The notes below the pieces were generated by a model that was not told the DNA's origin, did no database searches, and saw nothing but the letters and a program-made list of their open reading frames with translations. The position numbers and the translations under genes were made by a program. From assembly GCA_022486585.1 (NCBI GenBank), contig JAKVKI010000005.1, positions 19,685 to 83,684 on the forward strand: a DNA stretch of 64,000 bases, in the 5' to 3' direction. Origin of the DNA: Megasphaera sp. (GTDB lineage: Bacteria; Bacillota; Negativicutes; Veillonellales; Megasphaeraceae). Below, piece after piece: positions 9,705 through 19,611 of this stretch (position 1 is its first letter; each line of letters begins with the position of its first letter).

Positions 9705-10358
9705 CTATCTTTTATTTTTCTTATGTGATGCAAAGTCACCGCAGGCTTGGATAAGGTTGACACCGACGATGAGAATAATGATAGTGGCTAACATCACATC
9801 GGCACGGAACCGTTGATACCCGTAACGGATAGCAATATCCCCAAGACCACCGCCGCCAATAGCACCAGCCATGGCCGATGCACCGATCAAATTGACAATA
9901 AGGACGGTAATGTTATTAATAATAGTCGGCAAGGCTTCAGGAATGAGAACTTTACGGATGATCTGGCACGGTGATGCCCCCATGGATTCAGCTGCTTCAA
10001 CAAGACCAAAATCAACGTCACGAATAGACGTTTCTACGAGACGGCTCAAAAACGGAATAGCTACGATAGTCAGCGGAACGCAGGCTGCCGTCGTACCAAT
10101 AGAGGTCCCGGCAATGATCCGTGTCAGCGGGATAATGGCTACCATCAAAATGATGAATGGTATCGAACGGATAATATTGACGATCGTGCCTAATATTTTA
10201 TTTACAACACGGTTTTCCAAAATATGGCCCTTACTAGTCGTAACCAAGGTAATACCAAGAGGAATACCGATAATACCAGCTATGACAGTAGAAACAAATA
10301 CCATAAAGACTGTTTCTTGAATGCCTTGAATCATCAATTTAATTATTTCTTGGGACAT
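9705..10358 (-). CDS. metI: Methionine ABC transporter permease MetI
   Basis: Binding-protein-dependent permease (EAAESMGASPCQIIRKVLIPEALP); next to metN; SAM-I leader. Confidence 0.94.
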   Translation of the reverse strand: MSQEIIKLMIQGIQETVFMVFVSTVIAGIIGIPLGITLVTTSKGHILENRVVNKILGTIVNIIRSIPFIILMVAIIPLTRIIAGTSIGTTAACVPLTIVAIPFLSRLVETSIRDVDFGLVEAAESMGASPCQIIRKVLIPEALPTIINNITVLIVNLIGASAMAGAIGGGGLGDIAIRYGYQRFRADVMLATIIILIVGVNLIQACGDFASHKKNKR

Positions 10359-11382
10359 ATCCTAAAACCTCACTTCCGATAGGTAATTTCTTGATATATT
10401 GAAAGGCCTTGGCCTGTAATTCCATATCTCCGATAATGACGATAATCAAATATCCAAATGGTTCATCTTGGATATAGTCAATATTGCCGTAAAGAACGCT
10501 GACATTGACATCGAATTTACGAACGATCGAAGCTACGACAGGATCATTGGTAACGGCACCTTTAAAGCGCAACCGAACGAGCATATCCCGGTCTGGGGCA
10601 GGCTGATCCGTAACGCCCATCTTGGCGACACCTTCAGGAAGTTCCATATTGATGACTGACTTGACGAAGTCTTTCATCGTCTGCGATGTCGGATTAGTAA
10701 ATACATCGACAACACGGCCTTCTTCTTTAATGACACCGCCTTCGATAACGGCGACGCGATTACAAATAGCCTTTACGACCGCCATTTCATGCGTAATGAT
10801 GATGATCGTAATGCCCATCCGTTTATTGATATCCTTCAACAATTCCAAAATTGATTTTGTTGTCTGCGGATCCAACGCAGATGTCGCTTCATCACATAGC
10901 AGTATCTTCGGGTCACTAGCCAGCGCACGAGCAATGCCGACACGTTGCTTTTGGCCGCCTGACAGCTGGGACGGGTAATTGAACTGACGGTCTGTCAATC
11001 CTACGAGTTCCAGAAGATCGGCTACTTTCTTCTGAATTCCCTCTTTAGACGCACCGATCAATTCCAACGGAAAAGCAATATTATCAAAAACAGTCCGGGA
11101 AGACAGTAAATTGAAATGCTGGAAAATCATGCCGATATTCTTCCGTTCTGCCCGTAACTGTGAATCATTCATGGCCGTCAATTCTTTGTCATCAATGATG
11201 ACTTTGCCGCTCGTCGGTTTTTCCAACATGTTGATACAACGTACTAATGTCGATTTACCGGCGCCGCTCTTGCCTATAATACCAAAAATTTCACCATCTT
11301 CAATGGCGAGACTAATGCCCTTAAGCGCATGGACCTGGGTCTTACCACCATAGGTTTTGGTAATATTTTCCAATGTAATCAC
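10339..11382 (-). CDS. metN: Methionine ABC transporter ATP-binding protein MetN
   Basis: Walker A GKSGAGKS, LSGGQKQR, C-terminal NIL domain. Confidence 0.95.
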   Translation of the reverse strand: MITLENITKTYGGKTQVHALKGISLAIEDGEIFGIIGKSGAGKSTLVRCINMLEKPTSGKVIIDDKELTAMNDSQLRAERKNIGMIFQHFNLLSSRTVFDNIAFPLELIGASKEGIQKKVADLLELVGLTDRQFNYPSQLSGGQKQRVGIARALASDPKILLCDEATSALDPQTTKSILELLKDINKRMGITIIIITHEMAVVKAICNRVAVIEGGVIKEEGRVVDVFTNPTSQTMKDFVKSVINMELPEGVAKMGVTDQPAPDRDMLVRLRFKGAVTNDPVVASIVRKFDVNVSVLYGNIDYIQDEPFGYLIIVIIGDMELQAKAFQYIKKLPIGSEVLGYVPRNN

Positions 11383-11475
11383 ACTATCAACTCCTCAAAA
11401 ACACAATACCCCTTCAAAAAATACAACAAATAAACAACAAAAAAGGCCGCCTTCAGACGACGACCTTATCATGTG

Positions 11476-11580
11476 TATTTCCCTTCATCTGTCGGTTCTG
11501 TCCGTTGGAATTGGCACCTTCCCTAGTGGGGGTTGCCGCAGCATCATCGGGCCAATCCCTCAGCTGCTCTGGATGAAATA
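11476..11580 (-). promoter_or_regulatory. SAM-I (S-box) riboswitch upstream of metNI
   Basis: Minus strand: TATTTCATCCAGAGCAGCTGAGGGATTGGCCCGATGATGCTGCGGCAACCCCC...GGTGCCAATTCC...GATGAAGGGAAATA. Confidence 0.95.
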
Positions 11581-11646
11581 TTATTTTGTTGTTGCTCTAT
11601 ATATTATCACTAATAGGAACGCTTGTCAATTACTCATACCTAGTTT

Positions 11647-12984
11647 TTAGCGCCCCTCTTTTTTCATATGGCGTATGACAAAGAAATAGCATCCTGTCGT
11701 GAACAAGCAGGCAGCAATCCAGCAAATAGGACTAGCATAACAAATGCCCAAATAGCCCCACATGCCTGCTAGTACGAAGGCAGATAGTCCTCGCAGGAAT
11801 AGTTCTAACAAACTGCTAATAAGGGGTACGCTGGAAATGCCCATGCCCTGCAACGCGTTGCGGAAGACAAAAATCTGTCCCAAGAAGAAATAGAACGGCA
11901 CAGAGTACTTGAGATACAGCGAAGCCTGTTCCATCAATAGTTCATCATACTCTGCCGTGAACAAGGCAATGAGTTCCCGGCCATAGAAAAACATAGATGC
12001 CGCCGCAAACGCACAAAAACCTAAAGAGACTAAGGAACATTGCCGGGCACCTTTGCGAATACGAGAATACTTCCCTGCCCCGTAGTTCTGCGCCGAGTAC
12101 ACTGCCATTGCGATGCCAAACGAAATCATAGGCTGTAATGCCAGCTGTTCTATTCGTGTCGCTGATACGAAGCCGGCAATCGTTTCAGCACCGAACGTAT
12201 TCGTCACAGATTGGATTGCCAGAATTCCGAAGGAAATGATCATGAACTGCGAAGCCATCGGTATGCCTAATTTCAAATGTTTCCAGGCAAATTCACTATT
12301 CCAGGACCAGTCCTGCCGCTGCAGCCTCAGAATAGGAAAACGGGCACGCATATAACAAAAACAAGCAATCGCTGAAATCGCCTGGGCAATGACCAGCGCA
12401 ATAGCAGAGCCTGCTACGCCCCAGCCAAATACGATGATGAACAGTAAGGCCAGCAGTACATTGAGGATAGACGACACAATAAGAAAATAAAGTGGCGTAC
12501 GGCTGTCTCCTAAGGCACGGCAAATACAAGATAGTAAATTGTACATCATCATGGCAATAAGGCCATAGGCGATGATAATGACGTAATGGTACGAATCATC
12601 ATATAACTCCGCCGAAATATTCATGACTGCCATGATCCAAGGCATGCCAAGCACCGATCCTATGGTCAGTATTAACGTCAATCCTACAGACAGCATGGCC
12701 GACATAGCTACTGAACGACGCACGCCCGCTTCATCGCCAGCACCAAATCGCTGCCCTACAATGACGGTAAATCCCGATGCCATCCCTATCGTAAGGCCGA
12801 GCATAGCCATGAAGACCGGTGCCGTCGCACCGACAGCTGCCAAAGCATGGACACCGATAATGCGGCCTACAATAATGATATCAGCTATATTATAAAACTG
12901 TTGAAACACATTCCCAATAAGTAAGGGAACTGTAAATGCCAAGATAAGTTTGATAGGACTTCCCTGGGTCATGCTACGAATCAT
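11647..12984 (-). CDS. MATE family efflux transporter
   Basis: Twelve-TM protein with GSPIKLILAFTVPLLIGNVFQQFYNIADIIIVGRIIG N-terminus. Confidence 0.95.
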   Translation of the reverse strand: MIRSMTQGSPIKLILAFTVPLLIGNVFQQFYNIADIIIVGRIIGVHALAAVGATAPVFMAMLGLTIGMASGFTVIVGQRFGAGDEAGVRRSVAMSAMLSVGLTLILTIGSVLGMPWIMAVMNISAELYDDSYHYVIIIAYGLIAMMMYNLLSCICRALGDSRTPLYFLIVSSILNVLLALLFIIVFGWGVAGSAIALVIAQAISAIACFCYMRARFPILRLQRQDWSWNSEFAWKHLKLGIPMASQFMIISFGILAIQSVTNTFGAETIAGFVSATRIEQLALQPMISFGIAMAVYSAQNYGAGKYSRIRKGARQCSLVSLGFCAFAAASMFFYGRELIALFTAEYDELLMEQASLYLKYSVPFYFFLGQIFVFRNALQGMGISSVPLISSLLELFLRGLSAFVLAGMWGYLGICYASPICWIAACLFTTGCYFFVIRHMKKEGR

Positions 12985-13147
12985 ACTTTACTCCTTTACT
13001 GTGGTGTGACGAAATTTTCACCATATATATACATAAATTCTTTTCTGCTTTCTTCTGTAACAGCAGATCACTAACGTTTTCAAACTCAGCTAAGAATAAA
13101 AAAAAAATTATACTGTTTTCTTTCTCAATTTTAGCCTGTTACCGAGG

Positions 13148-13176
13148 TTGTCTTTATATTCCCCTATCTGTATAAT
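13148..13176 (+). promoter_or_regulatory. Consensus-like promoter of the HUH transposase-like gene
   Basis: TTGTCT, 17 nt, TATAAT, followed by AGGAGGTGATC. Confidence 0.7.
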
Positions 13177-13202
13177 GGACGCATCAGGAGGTGATCGTGT
13201 TC

Positions 13203-13697
13203 ATGTACATCAAATCCGGCAATGCATCCCACGCAGATAAAACGACCCATACGTTGATGCCGCATACGCAACTCATTACATTTCGGACGTATCAAAACCA
13301 GCTGACGCTGGGAAGCATCCACAGCAAAAACGGCAGAAACATTTGGGTTCCCTCAGACTGGGGATTGGCCGTCGATGCAGCTATGCCGCAATTGAAGAGT
13401 TTTAGCAATGTCATTTTCATTGATTCCTATTCCATTATGCCCAACCATATTCACATGCTGGTCATATTCCGCAGTTACCAGCCCCGTCTGACCAATTGGT
13501 TCATCTCGTACAGCAAGCAAGTCTTAGTACAACGCATGATGCGCGTTCGCCCGGCTGCAGAACCCATATGGGATCTGGCCTATACGGCGCAGTCCATCCG
13601 CCATTCCTTCACCCAGTCTGCTGTCAGCATGAGCCTGAAAGAACATCAGGCTCACTGGCAATATGATGATCTGTATGTAAGCAATGGTACGGACTGA
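13203..13697 (+). CDS. RAYT/Y1-type (IS200-like HUH) transposase-related protein, predicted catalytically impaired
   Basis: SIMPNHIHMLV HxH motif and C-terminal IR...W..D..Y; Ser at the expected catalytic Tyr. Start uncertain (GTG 13191, GTG 13197 or ATG 13203). Confidence 0.8.
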   Translation: MYIKSGNASHADKTTHTLMPHTQLITFRTYQNQLTLGSIHSKNGRNIWVPSDWGLAVDAAMPQLKSFSNVIFIDSYSIMPNHIHMLVIFRSYQPRLTNWFISYSKQVLVQRMMRVRPAAEPIWDLAYTAQSIRHSFTQSAVSMSLKEHQAHWQYDDLYVSNGTD

Positions 13698-13705
13698 TTC
13701 CCAGA

Positions 13706-13747
13706 AAATGAATAGCCTTGCAGCATGTACTGCAAGGCTATTCATTT
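13706..13747. terminator. 18-bp perfect hairpin between convergent HUH gene and recO
   Basis: AAATGAATAGCCTTGCAG CATGTA CTGCAAGGCTATTCATTT. Confidence 0.7.
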
Positions 13748-14512
13748 CTAAGGCAGCATAGGTGCTGAATAAAACAAAGACAGACTCTTTAATTTTTTCT
13801 CACTGCATTGACAAAAATAGCTGTACAAGAGCTGTTCTGCCAAATCTACATCGCGGGCTTTAAAATGCAGCGTCGCCGCCTGCCCCCAAGGATATTGCAG
13901 CATCGTTTCCCATAGGGACCGTACAGAATCAGGCAGGATGATTTCCTGTTTGTCCTGTTCCATCGTATCGCTGAAAAAATAAATAACCTGCCCCTGTGAA
14001 TCCCTGCCGTCTGCATAGATACGAACCTGGGCCGTATCCGGATAAAATCCGGCCCAGCCAATGAGCTGCCAGGCTGCGATGATCGTAACGATACGAGGAT
14101 TTTTCACTTCTATGGCCCGGCCGTATACAACGAGCAGACGATATATATCTTCATCTGCCTGATGCGGCTCCATGATATTCATGACCATTTCTAAAAATAT
14201 CTGCGTATATACATATACAGACCACGTCAGATTCATCATTGCCGTATTGCTGCGGCACTCATATTCCGTCAAGCGGTATACACCGTTTTTTTCTACGGCA
14301 TCAAAGGTTATTTCGCCCAACGCAATGAGCGTGCCATAGCCTTGGCGGGCTTGGCGATTCCGTTCAACAAATACGGTAAGAATCCCTTCCTGTCTCGTAT
14401 AGACTGTCATGACCTGCTGGCGAATGCCAGCTTTTTTTAATTTCAGGATAATCCCGTCATACGAGCGGGACGGTGTGAACCCACCGTATCTAGTCCTCCC
14501 CTTCATGAGCAT
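13748..14512 (-). CDS. recO: DNA repair protein RecO (start uncertain; upstream ATG at 14533)
   Basis: DGIILKLKKAGIRQQVMTVYTRQEGILTVFVERNRQ N-terminal OB-fold; downstream of era as is common. Confidence 0.85.
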   Translation of the reverse strand: MLMKGRTRYGGFTPSRSYDGIILKLKKAGIRQQVMTVYTRQEGILTVFVERNRQARQGYGTLIALGEITFDAVEKNGVYRLTEYECRSNTAMMNLTWSVYVYTQIFLEMVMNIMEPHQADEDIYRLLVVYGRAIEVKNPRIVTIIAAWQLIGWAGFYPDTAQVRIYADGRDSQGQVIYFFSDTMEQDKQEIILPDSVRSLWETMLQYPWGQAATLHFKARDVDLAEQLLYSYFCQCSEKKLKSLSLFYSAPMLP

Positions 14513-15824
14513 CACTCTTTTCAGGCGGTACATTTCGTTCGCTTTCAGGAATAACGATCGCTTTCAGACGGGCAATACGGAAACGGCTGACTTCCATGAC
14601 GATGAACTTATACAAGCCAATCGATACAGCATCGCCAATAGAAGGCGTATGCCCTAACAGATTGAACACATAGCCGCCGATCGTATCCGTATCGACATCT
14701 TCTTCTACAGGGATATGCAGCAATTCTTCGACATCATCCAGCAATACAGTCCCATCAAATTCATAGGCACCATTAGACAGCGGTACGATATCTTCTTTCT
14801 CTGCTGTATGCTCGTTGCGAATATTGCCGACTAACTCTTCCAATATATCTTCCAGCCCAATGAGGCCGACAGTACTTCCGTATTCATCGACGACCATCGC
14901 CAAATAGGTACGGCGCGCCCGCATGAGCTGCAACAGCTTCGAAGCCGGCATGATTTCCGGTACCATGAGTATAGGCCGCTTGACAATGCGGATATTATTA
15001 TGTTTATGGAGATACAGGTCCATCAAATCTTTAATGTGGACAAGACCTAATACGTGATCCTTATCTTCTTCACACAAAGGATAGCGCGTATGCCGTGACT
15101 GCCGTATGGTCTTGAGATTCTGTTGCATCGTTTCTTCTGCATACAGACAGACAATATCCTGACGAGGGACCATGATTTCTTTGGCCAGTCGATCAGCAAA
15201 GTCAAATACATTGCCAATGAGCTCACTTTCTACCTGGTCGATTTTCCCTTCCTTATGGCTCGCCGTAACGAGCATGCGGATCTCATCCTCTGAATGAGCC
15301 ATATCTATTTCATTGGTCACTTCCAGCTGGCGGTTATTCAAAATGACCTTGCCCAGCCAGTTGCCAAAAGTAATGATCGGTCGGACGAAGCGTCCCCAGA
15401 TACAGATGAATTTGCTCACCCGTTTCAGACTCGATTCCGCCTCTTGCAAACCAATGGATTTAGGAATCAATTCACCGAAGACCCACATAAGAAGGCACAG
15501 AACGATACAGATAACCGCATAGACACCGGCAACGATAGCAGGCATGCCCAATAAATCTAAAAACCAGTCATAACACTGCATCAAGCCGTAAAGTACGGTC
15601 GCACCGGCCAGCAGACCGGAAATAGCCATCCCCAGCTGTGCTGTCCCCAAGAATAACACAGGCCGTTCATACAACCCTAACAGACTTTTGGCTTTTTCAT
15701 CACCGTCGCGGATCAACTCTTCAATATATTCCCGTCTAAGCTGTGCAAAGGCAAATTTGCCAATAACGCAAATAGCGCTCAATAGTATACATATGATATA
15801 AATAAGGAAACATTCCCCTAACAA
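14490..15824 (-). CDS. Hemolysin/CNNM-family protein (CNNM, CBS pair and CorC/HlyC domains)
   Basis: EIMVPRQDIVCL, AMVVDEYGSTVGLIGLEDILEELVGNI. Confidence 0.95.
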   Translation of the reverse strand: MLGECFLIYIICILLSAICVIGKFAFAQLRREYIEELIRDGDEKAKSLLGLYERPVLFLGTAQLGMAISGLLAGATVLYGLMQCYDWFLDLLGMPAIVAGVYAVICIVLCLLMWVFGELIPKSIGLQEAESSLKRVSKFICIWGRFVRPIITFGNWLGKVILNNRQLEVTNEIDMAHSEDEIRMLVTASHKEGKIDQVESELIGNVFDFADRLAKEIMVPRQDIVCLYAEETMQQNLKTIRQSRHTRYPLCEEDKDHVLGLVHIKDLMDLYLHKHNNIRIVKRPILMVPEIMPASKLLQLMRARRTYLAMVVDEYGSTVGLIGLEDILEELVGNIRNEHTAEKEDIVPLSNGAYEFDGTVLLDDVEELLHIPVEEDVDTDTIGGYVFNLLGHTPSIGDAVSIGLYKFIVMEVSRFRIARLKAIVIPESERNVPPEKSDAHEGED

Positions 15825-15848
15825 TTGCCCTTCTATAAGTCATCTCTC

Positions 15849-16748
15849 CTATTCGTTCTTATATCCTAATTCACTGAGGGATGCCGCTTTGTTACGCCAA
15901 TCCGGTTTTACTTTGACCCAAATATCCAAGTAGACAGACGACCCCAGGAGATTTTCGATTTCCTGACGGGCTTTAAAGCCTGCTTCTTTGAGAACACTGC
16001 CATGTTTGCCAATGACAATACGCTTTTGCGAATCCCGTTCAACAAAGACCGTCGCTCTGATATAGACCTTGTCCTTCGTGCGTTGTTTCATTTCCTCCAC
16101 ATAAACGGCAATGGCATGAGGCACTTCATCATGAGTACTCAAAAACAGCTTTTCTCTGATGATTTCAGCAACTAGCAGCCGTTCCGGCTGATCTGTAATC
16201 ATATCATCGGGGAAATATTTGGGCCCTTGTGGTATGATTTTCTTCAATTCATCCAATACAACTGGGACATTGTCGCCAGTAAGTGCCGATATGGGAATGA
16301 TTTGGTCGAAATCATATACACTATGGTATTCCGTGATTTTTTTCAGCACGTCTTCTTTGGTCATGACGTCTGTTTTATTGATGATCAGGAAAACAGGTAC
16401 TTTCACGCCTTTTAGTTTGTCCAGGATAAACATGTCGCCAGGACCTTTTTTCTCATTGCCCGACACGAGAAACAGTACCGCATCAATATCTCGTAATGAT
16501 TGGTATGCCGCTTCATCCATGAACTGTCCCAATTTATGTTTGGGCTTATGAATGCCTGGTGTATCCAAAAACACGATTTGGCATTCTTCATCTGTATGGA
16601 TACACAAGATACGATTCCGTGTGGTCTGTGCCTTATCGGATACGATAGACACTTTTTGCCTGATAATATGGTTGATCAACGTCGATTTCCCCACATTTGG
16701 ACGACCGATGACAGCAACAAATCCTGATTTAAAATTTTCTGATTCCAT
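15849..16748 (-). CDS. era: GTPase Era
   Basis: GRPNVGKSTL, DTPGIHKPKHKLG, KH domain VIGKHGSVLKEAG. Confidence 0.98.
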   Translation of the reverse strand: MESENFKSGFVAVIGRPNVGKSTLINHIIRQKVSIVSDKAQTTRNRILCIHTDEECQIVFLDTPGIHKPKHKLGQFMDEAAYQSLRDIDAVLFLVSGNEKKGPGDMFILDKLKGVKVPVFLIINKTDVMTKEDVLKKITEYHSVYDFDQIIPISALTGDNVPVVLDELKKIIPQGPKYFPDDMITDQPERLLVAEIIREKLFLSTHDEVPHAIAVYVEEMKQRTKDKVYIRATVFVERDSQKRIVIGKHGSVLKEAGFKARQEIENLLGSSVYLDIWVKVKPDWRNKAASLSELGYKNE

Positions 16749-16774
16749 GTAAACTCCTTGTATATACTAGTAAA

Positions 16775-17161
16775 TTACAATTCAAAGGTGTACGGCAATA
16801 ATTCCTTCAAGGGTACGACAACGTACGTATCATCCGGCTTGACCATGATGACCTCACCTGTATGGAATTCAGCCATGACTTGACGGCAAGCGCCACAAGG
16901 CGCTGTATAACCGTCGCTATCACCGGCTATGGCAATAGCACGGAGAGACCGGCAGCCACAGGCAGCAGCTTGGAAGATAGCATTGCGTTCAGCACACATA
17001 GACAGACCGTACGACGCATTTTCTACGTTACAGCCAGTATAGATAGCCCCATCCTCAGCCAGCACTGCCGCACCAACTGTGAATTTGGAATACGGTGCAT
17101 ACGCGTGGCGCTGTGCCTTGCGAGCTTCCATGATGAGTTTGCGGCATACAGCATCCTCCAT
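16775..17161 (-). CDS. cdd: Cytidine deaminase
   Basis: NVENASYGLSMCAERNAIF and APCGACRQVMAEF zinc motifs. Confidence 0.97.
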   Translation of the reverse strand: MEDAVCRKLIMEARKAQRHAYAPYSKFTVGAAVLAEDGAIYTGCNVENASYGLSMCAERNAIFQAAACGCRSLRAIAIAGDSDGYTAPCGACRQVMAEFHTGEVIMVKPDDTYVVVPLKELLPYTFEL

Positions 17162-17634
17162 TACAATTCTTCTCCCTGCCGAACATAGCCCAATCGATGC
17201 AGGATGAATTCTTCTTCTTTGCGCATTTCCGCCTTATCTTCGTCTGTCATGTGATCATAGCCTAAGATGTGCAACATCCCATGAATAGTAAGATATGCCA
17301 GTTCACGTTCATACGAATGACCGAATTCATCCGCTTGTTCACGGACTTTTTCTAACGAAATGATGATATCTCCTAAGAGTGCTGTATCAGGACCATCATA
17401 TCCATCCTCTTCTCCTTCATTGAGCGCAAAGGACAAGACATCAGTCGGACGATCTATATGGCGATATTGGTTATTTAATTGATGAATGTATTCGTTATCA
17501 CACAAAAGGATGCTGATTTCAGCTGTCGGTCCCAAGCCGTAAACGAGGGCAGCTTCCTGACATACCCGTTCAATGACCTGTTCGTAGGTTGCATCTTGAA
17601 ATGACGGATCTTCATAGTTAATATTGATATTCAT
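17161..17634 (-). CDS. ybeY: rRNA maturation RNase YbeY
   Basis: TDVLSFALNEGEE and HGMLHILGYDH motif. Confidence 0.97.
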   Translation of the reverse strand: MNININYEDPSFQDATYEQVIERVCQEAALVYGLGPTAEISILLCDNEYIHQLNNQYRHIDRPTDVLSFALNEGEEDGYDGPDTALLGDIIISLEKVREQADEFGHSYERELAYLTIHGMLHILGYDHMTDEDKAEMRKEEEFILHRLGYVRQGEEL

Positions 17635-17649
17635 GCGGATTTCCCCTTT

Positions 17650-18612
17650 CTACTGCTTTTTATAAAACGCTTCATAGGCCCGGATAATACGGCCTACCAT
17701 ATCATGACGTACTACATCTTCATCGGTGAACTGCACCATTCCTATACCACGGACGTTGCTCAAGACACGCTGTGCCTCCGTCAGGCCGGACAGCTTGCGA
17801 TCCGCTAAGTCGATTTGAGTGATATCGCCATTGACGACGACGCGGGAATGATTACCCATACGAGTCAGGAACATCTTCATCTGTTCCCGTGTCGTATTTT
17901 GCGCTTCATCGAGGATAATGAACGATTCTTCCAGCGTACGACCGCGCATATATGCCAACGGCGCCACTTCGATAATGTTGCGGCTCACCATTTTCTGGAA
18001 TTGGTCATAGCCGAACATATCCGCCAGGGCATCATAGAGAGGCCGTAAATAGGGATCGATTTTTTCCTGCAAATCGCCAGGAAGAAATCCCAGTTTTTCA
18101 CCAGCTTCCACAGCCGGACGCGTCAAGATGATTCGTTCCACTTCTCGATTTTTCAGATAAAAAGATGCCAGTGCTACTGCTAAATACGTCTTGCCCGTTC
18201 CAGCCGGACCAATACCAAACGTAACTAAATTCTTACGAATAGAATCGACGTATTGTTTCTGCCCTGCTGTCTTTGGTTTAATCAGCCGTCCTCTGGCAGA
18301 GATACTCACTGTATCCCCATAAATAGACTGCAATAATGCACCCTGTCCCTGGCGGATAAGCGACGCGGAATAACGCACGTGCTGCGTCGTCATATACGTA
18401 TTTTCACGATGCAAATACCGTAACATCTGAATAACTTCTTCCACTTGGGAAATGCCTGGTTCATCGCCAATGATAATGACTTCGTCACCACGGGCTACAA
18501 TTTGACACGCCGGGAATTCTTTTTGCAGTGTTTTCAGAAATTCATCTTTCATGCCCAAAACAGCCTTTGCTTCCGGCAAATCAGTAAACGTGAGTCGTCT
18601 TTCCATAGGCAA
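17650..18612 (-). CDS. phoH: PhoH family protein
   Basis: GPAGTGKTYLAVALA, GEKLGFLPGDLQEKIDPYLRPLYD, ILDEAQNTT. Confidence 0.97.
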   Translation of the reverse strand: MPMERRLTFTDLPEAKAVLGMKDEFLKTLQKEFPACQIVARGDEVIIIGDEPGISQVEEVIQMLRYLHRENTYMTTQHVRYSASLIRQGQGALLQSIYGDTVSISARGRLIKPKTAGQKQYVDSIRKNLVTFGIGPAGTGKTYLAVALASFYLKNREVERIILTRPAVEAGEKLGFLPGDLQEKIDPYLRPLYDALADMFGYDQFQKMVSRNIIEVAPLAYMRGRTLEESFIILDEAQNTTREQMKMFLTRMGNHSRVVVNGDITQIDLADRKLSGLTEAQRVLSNVRGIGMVQFTDEDVVRHDMVGRIIRAYEAFYKKQ

Positions 18613-18627
18613 TCGTCGTCTCTCCTT

Positions 18628-19578
18628 TTAATCCATAAATTGCTGCACAGCTTTGCCATGCAGATAATCACACTTTTTACCTTGCCAGGTATTGCGCCGC
18701 AGGAATTCCGCGTCGATCATATCACGGATTTTCCACCAGCCCATGCCCCAGTTGGCAAACTCAGTCGCTTCCTTTGGCGCCCTGCCGATAAGTCGTTGAA
18801 AAACAATATCCGGCCGAATGTATTCAATAAACGTAACTGCCCGATCAACATAATCTTCTACCGTATCCAAGGTGATTTCCCCGTCATGGTACCACTGTGC
18901 CATGAGCGTGTTTTTTATAATATACAAGGCATGAAGTTTTACTTCCTGCGTCGGCAATGCTGAAATGACTTTAGCTGTTTCTATGACATCAGCCATCGTA
19001 TCCCACGGCAGATTAAGAATGACATGCGTACAATTACGGAACGGATATTTCTGTATCATCATCAAGGCATCGATATATTCAGCCAGGGTATGGCCGCGAT
19101 TGATCTTTTGCAGCGTTTTATAATTCACGGTCTGCAATCCGAATTCAACGAGAATATCGACACCATACGTTTCTTTGACTTCTGCCATAATATCCAAATA
19201 CGTCTCATTAATACAATCAGGCCGAGTGGCAATCGCAATGCCGACAATAGACGGCTGACAGGCTGCAATGAGATACTGCCGGAATTGTGCCGGCTTCAAA
19301 TATGTATTCGTGAAGTTTTGGAAATATGAAATGAATTTATTGGCCTTATACTTTGGCTGTATATGGGCAATATTAGCAGCAATCTGCTGTTCTATCGTGA
19401 CCGAAGCCGGCAGGTTCTCATACCCTGCACCAATAGAACCGCAGAACACACAGCCCCGTGTCCCTAAGGTACCGTCCCTGTTCGGACAGGTATCAGGGAT
19501 ACTGATAGGCAGTTTGTATACTTTTTCACCATACGTGTGTTTTAAATAAGTAGAATAGACTTGATAACGTTCGTTCAT
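18628..19578 (-). CDS. TIGR01212-type radical SAM protein (YhcC-like)
   Basis: CPNRDGTLGTRGCVFCGSIGAG cluster motif and YFQNFTNTY. Confidence 0.93.
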   Translation of the reverse strand: MNERYQVYSTYLKHTYGEKVYKLPISIPDTCPNRDGTLGTRGCVFCGSIGAGYENLPASVTIEQQIAANIAHIQPKYKANKFISYFQNFTNTYLKPAQFRQYLIAACQPSIVGIAIATRPDCINETYLDIMAEVKETYGVDILVEFGLQTVNYKTLQKINRGHTLAEYIDALMMIQKYPFRNCTHVILNLPWDTMADVIETAKVISALPTQEVKLHALYIIKNTLMAQWYHDGEITLDTVEDYVDRAVTFIEYIRPDIVFQRLIGRAPKEATEFANWGMGWWKIRDMIDAEFLRRNTWQGKKCDYLHGKAVQQFMD

Positions 19579-19611
19579 AGTACTCCTTAGTAATAAACTG
19601 ATAGTATACGC

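Noticed and set aside
13191-13747. Complete active IS200/IS605 insertion sequence
   Set aside because: No TnpB, no second subterminal hairpin seen upstream, and the catalytic Tyr position is Ser.
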